From NCBI GenBank assembly GCA_024811115.1, contig JAKOGH010000790.1:278325-342324 (forward strand): 64,000 bases of DNA, in the 5' to 3' direction. A program made the position numbers and the translations under genes. Within the stretch, counting starts at the first letter, position 1. Every line of letters begins with the position of its first letter. This document shows positions 1 to 11,571 of this stretch, in pieces. Below the pieces are notes generated by a model. That model saw only the letters and a program-made list of their open reading frames with translations, was not told the origin of the DNA and did not search any database. Source of the stretch: Terana coerulea. Taxonomy: Eukaryota > Basidiomycota > Agaricomycetes > Polyporales > Phanerochaetaceae.

Positions 1-2395
1 GAAGCTTTTAGTGAGATGATTCTGCAGCTCTCCTCGAGGCAGCTCGTCACAGCAGAACGTATACTGTGTGTTGTAGAGCGAACAGCCGGGTTCGTTGAAA
101 CACAGATTTGATCATGAGTCAAGCCGCGGGCGCGGTGCTCGAATGAGCGGGCGTCAGACTGTGTCAGTGACGTTGTGGGCGTCTCGTTGCGCCCTCCAGA
201 CTGTTCGGGATAGAATGTTCCCACGCATCCCGACGCGCGCTAACCAGCTTCATCTGATTCCAGGAGGTAGGCGCGGACTTTCCGACCTTCGCTTGCGCCA
301 AAATGTTGTCCTCTGCGGTCAACGCAGACTATCCGCAACAGTCCGCAACGCCACCGATCGGTGAGCAGATACGAAAAGCAATTTGGTTAAATGGCTTACA
401 CCTGAGTAGGCTGAGTTGTGCGACGTCCAATGGCGTGGGGTCGTGCATAGCCAGGAATGAAGTGCGGCAACATTCCACCGCTGCATGGCTATATTGTTAT
501 ATGATCCAGAATTCTGTGTATGACAAGCGATGCCACAGGATATGAGCACTGGAACCCCAGACCAGGCAAAGTGAGGTCCGAAAAGCAATGCTGCAAGTCC
601 GGTCAGATATCCCAAGCGCATATATGCATAGCACCAAGTGGCCAGTTGGGCAATTGAACCCGCCGTCGGGGTGAGTGACCGTTCCGACCTCGCATTCAAA
701 TTGGACAAACTACATTACAAAATGGAGCTTCTGGTACAGCATGGTCCATACTGGTCATCGAACTCAATCGCTTGACCAGTATGGCCGACGTAGATGAAAC
801 TAGTTTGTAACAGGTACCTGTCTCTCGTCCGTTTTGGTCTCCGATTCTGACTTCCTTGCGTCTGAATAGTTCCGCTAGCTGTGTTATGTGGCTACGTTAA
901 GCGAAGGACAATGACGCGGGAAGATGAATGCACTACCTATCCTGTGACTGCATGCGCACAGAATAGGGTCGAGCAACGCTTGTATGTATGTTTCACGTGC
1001 ACATAGATTCCCCTCGTTCTTTCATTGGCTCACGCTTATTCCTGGATAGATTCACGTCTGCAGCATTAGACATATCACCTTGCAGCATGTGTTCTTCACG
1101 TAATAACCTGAACGCTGCAGGTACAACCAGCTCTTCAAGCTTCAGCGCTCGCATTCACGGGTCAGGGGCCGAAGGAAGAAGCACCATAATGTCAATCTGG
1201 CAATCCGACAGTTCTTCAATCTGGGTGTGTCTTCCAAGCGGCGGATGATGTTCAAGCTCACCTCCTCGCGGCGACTGCGAACGCTATCATAGGATACACA
1301 AGCCTCGCTGATACATGAGACTATCTTCCAACCAGCTCGAGGGCCGTAATCGCACGAAGCTACCGAGGTTGTGCTTTATTGACCTCGAGGACTGACAAGG
1401 TTCCCGCCCATACGAAATCAACAGACCGTCGGTAGCCTCCAGATCCAGTTGCATCTCCTCGCCCAGTGGCCGAAAAGCTATGCGACTTTCATCTCTCGGC
1501 GTATTATCCGCGTGCTGCGAGACCACTTGAGCTGAAGCATGTCAGTAACCCGTGGGACTCTCCTGCGCGCTTTCATACTGGTTGATAACAGGTGACTCTC
1601 GTAGCGAAGCCTCCATGTGGGGCCGTGATGGAGAATCTGACACATGGGCGATGCAATGGACGTCGTTGCGGGATCCCATACGGCCATGACGCTTCCACCG
1701 CTGGCAGCGTACGCTTGCGGCGGCGGTCAGCCGTATGCTGCGACGATAGAGTTGCAATGCACTCGCTGCTGCAGACGGCCGAGACCACGCAGAGCGGCGA
1801 GTGGGCGTTCAAATTAGGTGTGGTATCACATGGCCATTCCGTCCTCGCTTCCTTCCTGTTCTTACGCTGATCACCGTACAATTAGATATGGCCTATGAAC
1901 AAGCTCGTTCTTCGCGGCTTGACGAGGAGCACCTGGTCACTTCTCGGCTGGAAAACATGTCACAGCCTCCCCCTGCCCGCCCTGCATACTTGGCCGCATT
2001 TCTGTGATGAAGCCCGCCGACGGCCTCCACCGACCGAGCAGTGCCATACAAACAGTCCCAGGCTTTGCGCGTCCGGAGAGACATCACGGATCCGAGTGAT
2101 CAAACGGCCACGGCCGCGCAGGGCGGTTGCGGGAAGCTAGGCACCCTCACTGCGTCCCATCAGATCTTTATCTACGATCGCACTTCGGCCACAAGACTCG
2201 TTTCGAATTGGCCCCGGCGCCCATCGCATCGGCGGCGGGCGAACCAAAATGTTCTGCAGGAGTCGTTCGGTCCGTCGCCTTCCTATCGTCTCTCCGCAAA
2301 CTACTTATACGGACGCTCCTCGCCATGCGGGCTCGTGCAGGTTGCTCCCCGCCCCTCGCCCCGCTCCCCTCCCCGACGACGAGCACGCCTTCACG
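1..2395. other. no supportable gene
   Basis: Open frames here are short, overlap on both strands and show no family motif or consistent exon chain. The longest is a 129-residue frame on the minus strand at 319-708 with a hydrophobic stretch, but nothing flanks it that would extend it. The last 200 bases before 2396 are C-rich and probably contain the promoter and leader of the UNC93-like gene. Confidence 0.5.
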
Positions 2396-4115
2396 ATGAA
2401 GCTCCCCACTTTCTACACGTATGTCCTTCTGGCACGGCGTGACGCCGTATCCAAACTAACCGTGGGTTATGTGCAGGGCGCCCATGACGCAGGTAGTGCT
2501 CGTCGGCATTACCTGGTGAGCCTCTCGCTATACCGGCCTTGCCTCCGCACTCACATGTTTCCAGCTTCGCTACGGTGGGCATGTTCCAGGCCGTCTCCAA
2601 CCTCGGTGCCGGAGGTACCCAGGATATCTCCCTCTCGGACACCTCGAACGGCGTTCTGTACGGCGTATTCGCCCTGTCTGGTCTGATTAGCGGCGGCATC
2701 AACAACTGTGCGTTCCACGCTCTTTCTTTGTGGACGGAAAATTGACTGCGTTTCTCAGTACTCGGGCCCCGACTGACTCTGTTCTTCGGTACTCTCGGCT
2801 ATGCGCTCTACGTCGGTGCGCTTTGGTGGTACGTCGAGCGACAAAATTTCGTCTGGCCTGTTGGGCTCACCTCAGCCATGCAGCTATCAGACCCAGGGCA
2901 CGAGATGGTTCCTGATTTTTGCGGGTGCCGTGCTCGGATTCACGGCGGCGCTCCTCTGGTCCGCGCAAGGGTCAATCATGATGAGCTACCCCCTCGAGAA
3001 GGACAAAGGCAAGAGTTTCTCCGTCTTCTGGGCGATCTTCCAGTTTGGCTCCTTTATTGGCTCCATTATATCCCTTGCGATCAACATCCGCCAAGGCGAA
3101 CTTGACGCGGTCTCTACATCGACCTACATCGTAAGCCCATGTCCGCCACGGCGCCAGCGCGCGAACGCTGACTTGCTCTGGTGCAGGCGTTCTTGATCAT
3201 CATCTTCGTCGGCATCGCCTCCGCGTTCCTCGTCCTCTCGCCGAACCACATCGTCCGCGGCGACGGCACGCTCGTCAAGCTGGAGGAGAAGTCCAAGGTG
3301 CACGAGGAGCTCGTGGGCATGCTCCGCCTCATGAAGGACTGGCGCATGCTCTGCCTCTTCCCCATGTTCTTCGCGTCCAACTACTTCTACGCGTACCAGG
3401 GCTCCGTGAACGCGACCGTCTTCGACGGCCCGACGCGCGCGCTCAACGCCGCGCTCGAGGGCGCGGGCGCGATCGTCGGCGCGCTCATGATCGGCTTCCT
3501 CGTGCTCGACAACAAGTGGCTGCACCGCCGCCAGCGCGGCTACCTCGGCCTCGGCGTCGTCGTGACCATGACCATCATCATCTGGGCCGTCGGCCTCTCG
3601 TGGCAGGTCACGTTCGACCGCGGGTACAAGACCGCGCACGGCGGCACGCTCATCAACTACAAGGACGCCGACTACAAGGGCAAGGGTGCCCTGTACTTCT
3701 TCTGTGCGTCCCCTCCGTGTGTTATTCGCGCGTCGAGAGTGCGGTGCTGACGGGGCTGGCAGACTACTTCAGCGACGCGTCCTACCAGGCGCTCGCGTAC
3801 TGGATCATGAGCGCGCTCTCGAACGACCCCTTCACGCTCGCGCGCTACGCGGGGCTGTACAAGGCGATCCAGTCCGCCGGCTCCGCGGGCTCGTTCGGGA
3901 TGGACGCGGTGCTCACGCCGCTGCTGAACGAGCACCTCGCGAGCTGGACGATGATGCTCTTCTCGTTCGTGCCCGCGTACTTCGTGCTGCGGACGGTGAA
4001 GGAGACGAACTACGAGGACGAGCAGGTCGTGTACGTCGACGACGTCAAGGCCGGCGCGGCCGAGGAGGGCGCGACGAGCAGCCGCGACGAGAAGGGGAGC
4101 GTGCTCGGCGCGTAG
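2396..4115 (+). CDS. UNC93-like MFS membrane protein
   Basis: Multi-pass membrane protein of the UNC93-like (DUF895) branch of the major facilitator superfamily; substrate unknown. I join seven exons: 2396-2418, 2477-2515, 2565-2707, 2759-2828, 2884-3130, 3187-3703 and 3763-4115. They sum to 1392 nt, an intact 463-residue frame, and all junctions are GT-AG with matching phase. Hydrophobic helices alternate with the family's glycine-rich loops (GMFQAVSNLGAGG near residue 28, then a stretch around SFSVFWAIFQFGSFIG). The C-terminal tail after VLRTVKETNYEDE is charged and cytosolic-looking. The start was chosen because the ATG opens directly into the conserved first helix with correct splice phase. 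Usual family length is 450-500 residues, so it looks complete. This is one of the few genes in the window with no frame problem. Confidence 0.88.
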
Positions 4116-4648
4116 CGTGTCTTCTTTACGTATAATGGGCAGTGATGTTTGTTTGGGGCTTGGGTGTACGGACTTTACGACTGCTGTAGCATGACCTGGT
4201 TTACGAACATTCAGACGAGGATCTTATGCTTTGTTGTTCTGTCTCAGACATAGTGTAGAGTTAATCATATCTTGGAACCTCTCCTCGTGGCAAGTCCGCT
4301 CGTGGACTTGGGGATACAGAGCTCAAGCAGAGGCTGCAATGCTCGCAGACTCGGGGCTCAGGAACAAATATGACGCCAAAAAACAAGCATTTCGTAATCT
4401 ATAGTACATTGTAAGTAGGCAAATATCTAAGCACAGTGCGTCGATGTCAATGTTTCACGGGTCCATCCTTTGGTTGACCCCTACAGCACTGTTAACGTGG
4501 GAATTCAAATACACGAGTCCACGTACCAAGGGTAAGGAGTGCGCATGTTGAAGATGTCGGCGACGTCCAGGCGTATCGCTAGGTTTAAGGCACTGGCAGG
4601 AAGTTCAGGGCTCAGAATCATGACATACGCCTGTAGTAAATGAAGCAC
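4116..4648. other. intergenic, two 3' ends
   Basis: Region between the convergent 3' ends of the UNC93-like gene and the unrecognised minus-strand gene. No coding pattern is seen. Confidence 0.5.
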
Positions 4649-5967
4649 TCACACAAGGAATCCTATCGGCTCGTCAGACTTCGGTATGCGCCTCAGCTCG
4701 TCGAGATCTCCTGTGAAGTTTTGGAAGAGACAGTCCCGCGTGAACGTAGCTAAACTGTCCGCGTGGTACACCAGGGAAATCGTTGCGGACGGTGCCGCGC
4801 GATCGGCCGGCTGACCCATGAAGCGGACGAGCTCGTCTGGGAGCGCAGCAAGCAGCCGCTGCACCTTCGCGGCCTTGTTCTGGAACATGTATCGGGACGG
4901 GGCGTCGGGCGACACGCGCGCCGGGTCTTCGACCAAACCGCCGACCAAGAGGACATGCGTCCGAAAGCCCTCTCCGGGGTTGTTCTCGACGTCTACGACG
5001 TTGCGGGCGTATTGCAGCAGGAACAGGACCAGGACCGGGTTCTCGACGAGCAACCAGAAGAAGGGCGGCTCCCCGCGTTTTGGTATCTGACTCGGGTCGG
5101 CCGCCTTGCAGTATTCCTTGTGCAAAGGCCTAGGGTCGCGTGCTCAGGTGCAATCAGGAGAAGCAGAGCTGAAATCATTGTCAGAACGGTGGGTGGCCTC
5201 ACACCTAGCAATCACTTTCCCAGCCTTCGCGCGATTTCGCCTGAGCACGGACAAAAGTGCGCGGTTTTGGCTCAGCTTGTCGATGTAGCTTGATCTGTTG
5301 GCTTTGAGTGCGTCGTAATTGGTGCTGTATGTTGGTAAATTTCGCAGAGCGCGCTGAATGGCTTCCTGGACGTCGAGGTGTCCGAACTGCTGACCTGTTG
5401 TGAGCAATTAGGGCCAAACGGAACTACAGACCACTAACCCTTGCATCTGCAGCGCGGAAACTAAATCACGAAAGAGCCGCCTTTGGTAGGCTGCCCAATC
5501 TGTCCGGTCACTGAAACCTGGGAGCAAGTTTATAGCTTCATGCAGTGTCGCAGGGTCCGCGTCTGGCTTCAGTGCACGAGTGATAGGGTTGTTGCTCCCT
5601 TTGGGCATCCCAATTACTTGCTGCATAACGAGGTCAAGGTAGGCTCTATCAAACCCAAGATTTGCTGAATGATTTTGTGGTAGATCTGTGTCTGGTAGGC
5701 GATAGGCCTCCAGAAGTGCGCTTATGGCAGGAGAAGGTCGACCTATTAATTCATGTCAGTTGACGGCAGACACCTCGTAAGTATATGTACCATGGGTTTG
5801 CTCAGGGGGTCATTTCGGTATTGATCATCTACATTATCAAAGCTGGAAGGACGAGTGAGTTTGCAACGCCAAGGAAGAGCAGATCTGGCCGCCTACCTTA
5901 ACATAATCCACCCCACTCGGTCTCGAAGTTGTCGCTGAAACCATGGCCAGCTTAGAAATTCATCCAT
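4649..5967 (-). CDS. unrecognised conserved-looking protein
   Basis: I do not recognise this family. Coding character is clear in successive minus-strand exons: one opening with MDEFLSWPWFQRQLRDRVGW (ATG at 5967), a short one with FDNVDDQYRNDPLSKP, a third around 5740-5430 with YLDLVMQQVIGMPKGSNNP, a fourth at about 5400-5205 and a long last exon at about 5100-4649 with WLLVENPVLVLFLLQYARN. The last exon ends at TGA 4651-4649. The junction between the second and third exons is one base out of phase (near 5749-5790), which may be a consensus error. The hydrophobic WLLVENPVLVLFLL segment could be buried or membrane-associated. No signal peptide is seen. Confidence 0.5.
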
Positions 5968-6901
5968 CGAGGCGGCCGAGGAGGATATCCAGGAGGCTGC
6001 CGGCGAGGCTGTCGTGGTCGACGCTCACGAGTGTGGATATGAGAAGTACGATAAGGTAAGAAATCCATACGGATGCCTTAGTAGGAAGTTAGCTATAAGC
6101 TCGTGCACGGGTGCCCAAGCACTTGCTTCTGTACAGACGCTATAGTCGGTCATGTGGCAATGGAAACTCACATGTGAGAAATAGAAGGCTCGGTTAACAG
6201 CTTGTGTGCGAAGGGGTTCACATTTTACAAACGACAACCTCGCTCTTCAAGGCATCGGAGATATGCCTGCAACTTGTCCCCACAAGGGATGTCGCCGTTG
6301 GCCCGTTGCATGTATGAAGACGCGTAGAGGCAAACAACGCTCATCGCGGAACCTCCGAGGATTCCACAATTCAAGCAAAATGATCAGCGCAGCTCATCTC
6401 TGTGAGCCGCACACTAGTATTGTCGTGACTATCTGCTTGAAGCTGCAGCTCTTAGATCACTGCACACCTGGAGATAGAACATGCTTACAGTTTAGGACGA
6501 ACCGGGGAGGTACGCAGAGGTACGCAATGCAATTACGCTTGTCAAGGCATCGCCGCTGACAACTAAAGATGGCTTGCGAGCTGCTGAATTCTGTAGTTTG
6601 TATGTTAGCGGCGAACCATACCACATGCTGTGGTTGCTTAACCAGAGTCAAACCGATCCTTGATCCCACACTTAGGCTGAGATGCGAAACCGCTGAGGAT
6701 AGCAAAAATACATGTGGCATGTCATGTTCATGGTGTGTGCATATGTAAACAATGCAAGTGGATATGACGAACGCCTGGTGAGCCCTGAAGGCCCGCCGGG
6801 CGGGTTTTGACACTACATCTGCGCAAAATGCAGAGCAAATGACCTCCTCTGAGAGTCCAGCGCGGCCCGACCAACCCCTCGACCCAAGAGAGAACCAAAG
6901 C
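5968..6901. other. intergenic
   Basis: Upstream of the unrecognised minus-strand gene and downstream of eL14. A coding-like stretch at 5950-6056 reads on the plus strand but is the reverse face of the minus-strand first exon. Nothing else is seen. Confidence 0.4.
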
Positions 6902-7440
6902 TCATGCCTTCTTGGCGGCGACGAGAGCCTTGCGGACGCGGTCTGTCCGCTGCTTCTTCGCGACCATGACGACAAAGCGTTGGAAGTCGGTCAGTGACCG
7001 CCGCTTCGATATCGCGGCGCGCTTCTGGGCCCAGCTCGACTTCTCCCACTTCTCAACGATGGCCTCCGCCTCGAACTGCTTCCGGACGACACCAGTGCCA
7101 GCAGCGCGGGGGAGCTTGGTGAGCTTCAGGGGGTGAGGGTGAGGTGCTTGTAGGGGAAAGCTTGGCGAGGCACTCCGGTCAAAGGACCGTCAATGATAGC
7201 CTGGAAAGTCATGTTTGTCGCCTTCAGTATCTGCCCGGAGATCGTAGCGTCAGAATTCAACTAACCCGGTTGTGGTCGATGATCTCAGCAATGACCGCAA
7301 TGCGGCCAGCTTGAGGACCATCCTTGATGAGGATGACTAGAGTTCGTGTTAATTCAGTTTCTCTCAGCGGAGGGTTCGTGGGGCGAATGGGACGTACTGC
7401 GTCCAACCTCGACGAAGCGCTTGAAGTTTGACTCTTGGGC
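6902..7440 (-). CDS. RPL14: 60S ribosomal protein L14 (eL14)
   Basis: Component of the large ribosomal subunit. Minus-strand exons are 7440-7398 (AQESNFKRFVEVGR), 7336-7266 (LIKDGPQAGRIAVIAEIIDH) and 7200-6902 (IIDGPLTGVPRQAF, then SSWAQKRAAISKRRSLTDF and VRKALVAAKKA before the stop). The N-terminal KOW-like fold followed by a basic C-terminal helix is diagnostic of eL14. The initiator probably lies in a tiny upstream exon (ATG immediately before the first intron, as in other fungi), which I could not place, so the 5' end is open. In exon 3 the frame breaks at a five-G run (7129-7133): adding one base restores the expected LTPLKLTKLPRA reading. Ribosomal protein genes must be functional, so this is best read as a missing base in the consensus. 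Confidence 0.9.
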
Positions 7441-8120
7441 CTAGAAACATAGCAGCTGGTGTGAGCGTACGTCCACACTTGCCCTTCGAACCTGTCTGGA
7501 CTTCGTGTTGTGCCATTGTAGCTCCCAATCCTATCCTCCCTGCTGAACCGACCTAACCTCATCCGCTCGCCCGAACCTGCATCCACCCTACCCGACCTGA
7601 ATCCATCCTCCAAACTGCTCTTTTCGCCACTCGTTTTGACAAAGACGGGTCCAGCATGGGTTCGAGGCGCACAACGGGGCTGCTCACCGGCATAGTGTAT
7701 CTTGAGGGTGTCGATGTCGAGGTTTTCCGTGTCCCCGCTATGCGCTGCTGCGTGCCTAATGCGGTAAGCGCGCGCGAAAAGTCACGTCATGTGATGCCGC
7801 GGCGCTTTCAAGGTTACCCCTAGGGGTGGGTTAGCTCTCTGCCATCGACCACCATGTTCTCAACAGCCCTCTCAGCCCTCTCATATCTCCACTTGACGAG
7901 AAAGCTTTAGCATGCAAATATCAGTGCACGAAATTTACTTCCCGCCGGTTTCACCTCCACAATACGGCTCTAAGCTGTTCTGACCCTGCTTAGCGTGCTA
8001 CAGGGCCGTGTGCCGTGTAGCGCTTTAAGCTGGGAAATATCAACAAGCGCCATGCGGACGGTTGATTCGACTGAGTTACCCGACCAGCTCGGTCCCGCAA
8101 GGGGTGGTTGATATTGCACC
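7441..8120. other. divergent promoter region eL14 / F-box gene
   Basis: Non-coding stretch between two divergently transcribed genes. It probably contains the first intron and initiator exon of eL14 (7441 to about 7520) and both promoters. No clear element could be assigned. Confidence 0.4.
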
Positions 8121-10062
8121 ATGTCCAGCAGAGTCAAGGGCAAGGTGGCGAGGCCGCCCGCGGGCAAGGTGACGCGCTCGAGGACCTTGCGCTCGGTCGA
8201 CACGAACCCGTCCTCCTACGACCGGACCGACCCCTTCACCGCGCTGAATACGCTGCTGAAGCTCTTGGTCTCGCTGCCGACGCGTATCGGAGGATGCCAG
8301 TACAAGCTCTCCCCGGACGAGCACGCCTTGTCGCTGCACTTGATCAACATCGTCGAGCCCTTTGTTGGAGTCTCGGAGTCCCAGCGATCCTTCACCCGCC
8401 AGCCGACCGAGCTTCTGGACGCGATTGTCTCCCATGTCGATTCGAAGCAGGATCTGCTCTCTCTTGCGTTGTCGTGCAAACGTCTGCAGGCCGTCGTATT
8501 TCCAAGGCACTTCGAGTATCGCGTTATCCGCGGGAAAGTCAGCTCTTTGCGACTCTGGAATCACCTTATCGTGAACCGTTCTCTGGCTCGCAACGTCCGC
8601 GTCCTCGAGATCTTGGACGAGCGGGCTGTTGGCCAGGAGCTTATTCCGTCGGGGATCGTGACATCCGACACTGATTTGGAGTCGACGGACGACGAGCTCG
8701 GTATACACGTCAAGCAGGAACGCTTGCTTGTTTCCGCTCTGACCAGGATGTCGTCTCTACGTTCTTTCACCTGGTCGTGCAACCATTCGCCTATTTCCAT
8801 GGAGCAAGTGTGGCCCACTTTGCTTAGATGCCAGTCTCTCAAACACATCGACATCAATGATAACCTGTTGTTCAGGCCCAGTGGAGACGGAGACGAGGTT
8901 GCAGATAAGAAGAAACGACAGACAGTCGTAAGTCGCAGCATACGTCAAAGCGGGCTCTGCTCATGTCACCCCGAAGCTGCCTGAGCTGCGAACAGTGTCG
9001 CTCAAGTCCGCGAAACACAACTACGGGGCCACCAAAACACCCAATTTGAACGGTGTGTCCAAAATCTTGAACAACTGTCCCAACCTTGAGGTAGGCCTAT
9101 TATGCACCAGCGCAAAAAATGAGTCCACTAATGGGCCGTAGGACTTAACCGTGGGATATACCCAACGTCGTGGAGGGGACTATCTAAGTCCAGTCGCGGA
9201 CGACCTCTTGCTCTGCGGACGATGGCCGCAGCTGCGGTCGCTAACCCTGTCCAACCTCTGGTGCTCGCCACAAGCGGGTTTGAACGTCACCTCCACCTTC
9301 TTATCCGTCCACATCAATCTTCAGACCCTGCATCTGGATCTCTCGTTCGGCACCGGCCCCAACGCCAGTCAACTCGTCCTACCGCCTGACACACTCCCAC
9401 ACCTGCGCGAGCTGCGGAGCAGCCGGGATTTTGCCTCTGCGGTCTTCCATTGTCCGTGCTCTATCGAAGGCGGGAGACCCCTTGAAACCCTCAAGGGCGT
9501 TAAGCTCAGCGGCTCCGGATGGGACGATAAATTCTTGAAGGGACTGAAGATGTTCAGTGGAAACGCGGTGAGGCGTATAGAGCTTGCGGGTTGGAGCGAG
9601 GTCGACGACGTACGGCGACTCGTTGAATGCGTGCCGAAATTGACGTGGCTGGATGTTGGGAAGAGGGCGAATGGCGTAGCCGCGGGGACGGCAGGAGCAA
9701 GCAAGGCTATTGCCCCGCGCCTGCCAACCTGGTAAGTCTATATTAAACTTCGCGCGCTTCGTTCTCGCTAAAAAGCACGAACATAGGCTGAATGGGTAGC
9801 TGTCCTGTCCCCGCTCGCGGAGCTTACGACTTTCCACGGCGTTCGCCTCTTCTACGAAGTGACCGCCGCGGACCCGAATGGCCCCATGTCGAACTCCGAA
9901 CGTAGTCGTCAGCGCAAGAACGAAGAGATCGCCTCCGTGCTGTCCTGGAAATGCCCAAAGCTCCGCCGCGTTGATCATTGGGATGAAGGGTCTGGAAGGG
10001 TTATTGTCCTTATTAGAGACGGCGAGAAGGTCAAGTATGAGGTTAGAAGGGTGAAAGCCTGA
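8121..10062 (+). CDS. F-box protein with leucine-rich C-terminus
   Basis: Likely substrate receptor of an SCF ubiquitin ligase. Exon 1 (8121-8927) encodes an N-terminal basic region and an F-box at about residues 94-135 (QPTELLDAIVSHVDSKQDLL, then LALSCKRLQAVVFPRHF). Exon 2 is 8977-9090, exon 3 is 9142-9731, and the last exon ends at TGA 10062. The rest has irregular leucine-rich spacing (LRSFTWSC, LKHIDIND, LPELRTVSL, LRSLTLSNLW, LTWLDVG), typical of agaricomycete F-box proteins. The third intron (from 9732) does not join the final exon in phase. The acceptor at 9799 leaves one base too many, so either the junction is elsewhere or a base is wrong. Substrate cannot be told. Confidence 0.8.
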
Positions 10063-10637
10063 GGGCATAGCAGCTGACGCACCCAATCCGCACCCGCTGA
10101 ACACTTGGACTACGTGAAATACGTCACTGTATGCTATGTTTATGCTGTATACGCTTTTGGACTCTCAGACATATACAGATTCATACGCTACATGCTTATT
10201 TTCTAAATATCGTACGTTATGCATCGGGTGTATTTGAGCGTGTTGTGGCGAGGACTTTGTGGCGCTGCCCAGAGCGGAAGCTTGGTGGAAGCCGCCGTCT
10301 GTCGGAGAAGCGCCGAAACGACCTTCAGTGCCGTTCCACCATCACGCATGTCCGAGCCGAGCGCAAGCTCGTCCTCGCCGACCACAGGCTCACTAAAGCC
10401 AGACGACGACCAAGTTCTTCCCAAATCCCAGCCACTACCACGCTGGGTTCCCATATCCTTTGTACGCTTTCTCTATCTCATGAGCTCTCGCTGGTGCTCA
10501 CCGTGACCTGCGCTGTCAACATCCTCACTTCGCCACTACCACGAATGACTAGCTAGCTGTGACGACAGGGGCTTTAGTCCTTCCTATCTTTCTTCTCAAA
10601 AGGCATAAGACTCAGCATATATCAAGAGCCCTGCAAG
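10063..10637. other. intergenic
   Basis: Contains the 3' flank of the F-box gene and the promoter of the TMEM242-like gene. A 141-residue open frame at 10131-10556 has no supporting motif. Confidence 0.4.
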
Positions 10638-11300
10638 ATGCCCCTCCTCCTCCACGCCGAACGTCTGCTGTGGGCGTGAGTCCTCCCCACCGCGACGTAC
10701 ATCCACGGTAACAGCACCGATAAATGCTGTCTCTCGTCATCCAAGAACGATACCATCAGGTACTACGCCGGTGGAGAAGGCGGTCGCATCAGCGCGACCC
10801 ACGGAAGACTTCAACTTCGCGTTATACGGCGCAAAGGCGTTTGGGTACGCGACCCTCATGGTCGTTGCAGGGGCACTGACGACGGTCTGGGGCATCAAGA
10901 CATATATGGGCGTGAAAGATGTGCGTGTCCTCGTCATGTTGCTTGAGCGTCGTTGACGAAGTTCTTCCAGACACAAGAATTCGCCGACCGCATGCGCTTC
11001 CTTGTACGCACCAAGATGCCCGCGCTCTCCGCTCGAATCCACCGGCCGCCGCAGAAAGATGACCACACAGCCACTGTCATGAACCCACTGGACGGCCGGA
11101 ACCCATCAAGTTCTGCCGTGGAAGCACCAGCAATCACAGTTGACCAACGAACTGGCAACGCGACGTGGTCTTGGCCCGTCGCGGAAACACGTCTGGAAGC
11201 AGCCTTCAACACTGGCGGGTTTACAGGCTGGGCGCAAGCTGCATTGCAGGAGTTGGAAGCGGAAGGGGAGATCGAGAGGAGAAAGCGGGGGCACGAGTGA
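10638..11300 (+). CDS. TMEM242-like small mitochondrial membrane protein
   Basis: Three exons, 10638-10675, 10746-10920 and 10971-11300, join in phase to a 180-residue protein. One clear hydrophobic segment lies near residues 30-52 (FGYATLMVVAGALTTVWGIK), followed by GVKDTQEFADRMRFLVRTKMP. That arrangement (helix, W-containing end, short GV loop, then an amphipathic F-x-x-R/K-M stretch ending in a proline) matches what I recall of the C-terminal part of TMEM242 (DUF1358), which in animals helps assemble respiratory complex I and ATP synthase. The C-terminal 110 residues are hydrophilic and not part of the animal protein. Localisation to the mitochondrial inner membrane is inference. The start was chosen because only the acceptor at 10745 keeps the frame. 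Confidence 0.55.
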
Positions 11301-11571
11301 GTGCATGACTAGCGATGACGCGGCAGTGTTGGTACAGGTCTCATAATTTAGACGGACATATGATACATCATCCGGTGCAACGGAACATCCAAAGCGTGAT
11401 ACACTCGAGCGAAGCCAGCGGAAGTAAAATCAGCGACTCCAGCCTGCTTGGATGAGCAAGTTATTCTGGGCGCGTTCGGCAACTGGTATTTGCCTGCTGT
11501 CGCCGTCGCTGTCACACAAGCCGGTTAGCCATGGACGACAACGGTTGTGGCGGATTAGCACCTACACGTAG
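11301..11571. other. intergenic
   Basis: Between the convergent ends of the TMEM242-like gene and EXO70; no coding pattern. Confidence 0.4.

Noticed and set aside
319..708. 129-residue frame with hydrophobic stretch
   Set aside because: No flanking exons, no family motif, and overlapping frames on both strands.
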